Of a stretch of DNA of 64,000 nucleotides, positions 63,201 to 64,000 are shown piece after piece. Numbering within the stretch: position 1 is the first letter of the stretch; each line of letters begins with the position of its first letter. Where the stretch lies: contig NZ_CP106735.1 of the NCBI RefSeq assembly GCF_025639805.1, forward strand, positions 3,629,501 to 3,693,500, written 5' to 3'. The position numbers were made by a program, and so were the translations under genes. This DNA is from Reichenbachiella carrageenanivorans. Lineage in GTDB: Bacteria > Bacteroidota > Bacteroidia > Cytophagales > Cyclobacteriaceae. The notes below the pieces were generated by a model. That model saw only the letters and a program-made list of their open reading frames with translations, was not told the DNA's origin and searched no databases.

Positions 63201-64000
63201 GCTTTTGCTTATAATGCATTGACCTCTATTGACTTTAGTGGTTTAACTAATCTGACGACAATTGGAGAGTATGCCTTTGAAGGCAACAGTTTGACCTCAG
63301 TGAATTTCACACCCTTGACAAATCTAAGAACCATATTGGAGGGGGCTTTTGAAGACAATAGCCTGACTTCAGTTGATTTTACAGGTTTAACCAATTTGAC
63401 TTCTATTGAGGGATATGTATTTGCGGACAATTCATTAGCTGCTGTTGACCTGAGTGGTTTATCCAATTTGATAAAAATTGGCAAGGAAGCTTTTTTTGAT
63501 AATAGTTTAACCGCTGTGGATTTAACACCCTTGACAAATCTAACGACTATTGGACTGGATGCTTTTACTGAAAATGATTTAGAAGAGTTTGTATTGCCCA
63601 CACCTTCGCTTGACGGAGAATGGCGAGACCAAGGTAATGAGATTCATTCTTCCGGATCTATTGTATCTGTTTACGAAGCATACTATTACACGAGTGATGC
63701 CCCCTATACCTTGACCAGTGATGATGTGGTAGTCGAGCAAGGAGAAATTATTTCAGTGCTGCCAAAGATGAATTATACCAATATCGTGATCCCTAACGAT
63801 CTTGATGGACAAGATGTTTTAGTCATTGGGGAAGATGCTTTTCACGAAATAGGGCTAAAATCGGTGGACCTAAGTGGCTTAATCAACTTAATTACTATTG
63901 AGCGATTCGCATTTTATAGTAATGAATTGACCACAGTAGATTTGACTGGTTTGACTAATTTAACAACTATTGGTTGGGGGGCTTTTGCAAGTAATGTTAT
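60216..64000 (+). CDS. BspA-type leucine-rich-repeat surface protein, C-terminus outside the window
   Basis: ATG at 60216 opens a frame with no stop to the window end (more than 1260 codons). Signal: HISLLILLCALLSKTAQAQ. A leader module (YTLTDDDVVVTDGV, DIIIPNMLDGQVI) is followed by 23-residue LRR_5 repeats such as SVDFTGLTNLTTIGNFAF, then InlB B-type repeats (ITYHAEGATHDN, YTFAGWYTEPELTN, GDLDLYA). This leader-LRR-B-repeat pattern recurs at least four times. LRR_5 proteins bind host or matrix proteins and other cells. Many antisense ORFs here are shadows of the repeats. The ending, presumably a T9SS or other anchor, is not seen. Confidence 0.9.
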   Translation, partial: MKAMATNHFKHISLLILLCALLSKTAQAQYTLTDDDVVVTDGVITSYSATETDIIIPNMLDGQVITSIGFKAFFNKSLSSVDLSHLSSLTTIGNYAFQANSQLTTVNVSGLTNLTAIESFAFQASGLSNFDFSSVPNLKTIGVNAFRSSSSFTATGFSDLTNLTSIGTNAFSFTSITSFILPSPTTTGYSFDGWTDGTTTFDNGDEVSDLTKAYTANVESLVDYSITYHADGGTHANAANTYTVEDAVTLNPASKSGYIFSGWYTEPEFTNEITEIAAGTTGDLNLYAQYQYTLTDDDVVVTDGVLTRYSSTETDIIIPNMLDGQVITAIGPSAFLFKSLTGVDLSNLTSLTTIGNFAFHGNSITSVDFTGLTNLTTIEYVAFEDNLITSVDFTGLTNLTTIGNSAFRLNSLTSVDFTGLTNLTTIELYAFRENSISIVDFTGLTNLTTIGDWAFRDNSISTIDFTGLTNLTTIGNFAFQDNSITSVDFTGLTNLTTISKNAFDSNTLTSFALPTPQKEGYTYSWSDGETNYANGDIVDDLTVTYTATANLVDYTITYHAEGATHDNTIVSYTIEDEEVTFSSAAKSGYTFEGWFAEDSFTNEITEITTGTTGDLDLYAKFGATDYDITYHAEGATHDNPDAYTIEDALTLTAATKEGYTFAGWYTEPELTNAISEIESGTTGDLDLYAKFKYTLTDDDVVVEDGVITSYTGSETNIIIPEMLDGQVIRSIGSYAFQNKSLGEVDLSNMTNLMTIKPSAFAFSSLSAIDLTNLTQLTTIGQAAFYGNSLTELTLPTPMLDGEWRSGSNIYASGATVVDFLNEYLYTSDTPYTLTSDDVEVVNGELVSVQMEMNYSNIIIPNNLDDQEIIAIGEGAFLYSTITSVDFSALTNLTTIGEGAFYQCDLATVDLSGLTSLTTIGVEAFAYGGSITSINLTGLTNLTTIEANAFDYNLLTSVDFSGLTNLTTIGVGAFSRNDIISLNFTGVDNLKSIEDEAFAYNALTSIDFSGLTNLTTIGEYAFEGNSLTSVNFTPLTNLRTILEGAFEDNSLTSVDFTGLTNLTSIEGYVFADNSLAAVDLSGLSNLIKIGKEAFFDNSLTAVDLTPLTNLTTIGLDAFTENDLEEFVLPTPSLDGEWRDQGNEIHSSGSIVSVYEAYYYTSDAPYTLTSDDVVVEQGEIISVLPKMNYTNIVIPNDLDGQDVLVIGEDAFHEIGLKSVDLSGLINLITIERFAFYSNELTTVDLTGLTNLTTIGWGAFASNV
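60300..61197 (+). repeat. Near-identical internal DNA repeats in the BspA-like gene
   Basis: Positions 60300-60411 and 61086-61197 (spacing 786 bases, exactly 262 codons) are about 93% identical, including synonymous sites. Further downstream, 61300-61700 has tandem 69-base LRR units that are also very alike at the DNA level. This points to recent duplication or gene conversion and makes the locus prone to length change. Confidence 0.85.

Noticed and set aside
61085..63601. Several antisense ORFs of 60-130 codons with repeated VRLVRPVKSTEV-like sequence
   Set aside because: They mirror the tandem leucine-rich repeats of the forward BspA-like frame, which explains their repetitiveness.

Overview
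The window looks like chromosomal DNA of a marine-type Bacteroidota bacterium of the order Cytophagales, possibly a Reichenbachiella-like genus (inference). The evidence is type IX secretion sorting domains, a TonB receptor with a carboxypeptidase-like N-terminus, Bacteroidota-style GyrA and MnmA, a hybrid TPR-kinase-receiver-AraC regulator, and a TAnnTTTG-type promoter box. I saw no rRNA, tRNA or CRISPR array.

Layout. 1-3.4 kb: ordinary genes (HEAT-like protein, PAS histidine kinase, TrpF-like barrel, thioredoxin, small DUF protein). 3.4-13.6 kb: an AT-rich accessory island made of at least two modules. Module 1 is a type II restriction-modification pair: a cytosine-C5 methyltransferase carrying an integrase-like Arm DNA-binding N-terminus, and an MvaI/BcnI-type endonuclease. 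It is bracketed by a 141-bp direct repeat that is 99% identical. Module 2 is two divergent operons. The leftward one has small proteins, DUF1883, a zinc ribbon, a PD-(D/E)XK-like nuclease and an HNH-like zinc protein. The rightward one has a sigma-70-like protein, a helical protein resembling restriction-subunit/Panacea modules, an unknown protein and a GIY-YIG nuclease, followed by a decayed TraB-like gene. A diverged relative of the boundary repeat ends the island near 13.6 kb, and the short word TATGTTAAAT recurs five times in the same orientation. This island is the best candidate for an undescribed defence or conflict system.

13.7-17 kb: a three-gene operon (phosphotransferase, inositol-monophosphatase-like enzyme, unknown) and a chemoreceptor-like four-helix sensor. 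17-25 kb: a long leftward operon centred on carbamoyl and amide chemistry (small protein, FN3 membrane protein, sodium:solute symporter, 40-residue membrane peptide, aspartate-carbamoyltransferase homologue, asparagine-synthetase homologue, N-carbamoyl-amino-acid/allantoate hydrolase homologue, isochorismatase-like amidase). A MarR gene lies just upstream, and two MarR-like operators sit over a recognisable promoter. 25-32.7 kb: the Anbu proteasome-like protease cluster (Anbu, alpha-E, circularly permuted ATP-grasp, and two divergent transglutaminases, one fused to DUF2126).

32.8-50.5 kb: mostly leftward housekeeping and envelope genes: TPR protein, gyrA, outer-membrane protein, double FKBP lipoprotein, Spx/ArsC-like reductase, COG3014 lipoprotein, LpoB-like lipoprotein, TonB receptor, S8 protease, lipoprotein, mnmA, an SDR-like protein, and a frameshifted small T9SS protein. 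50.7-64 kb: a small conserved protein, a 1874-residue PKD-rich T9SS surface protein, the hybrid regulator, and a BspA-type leucine-rich-repeat surface protein that runs off the right edge.
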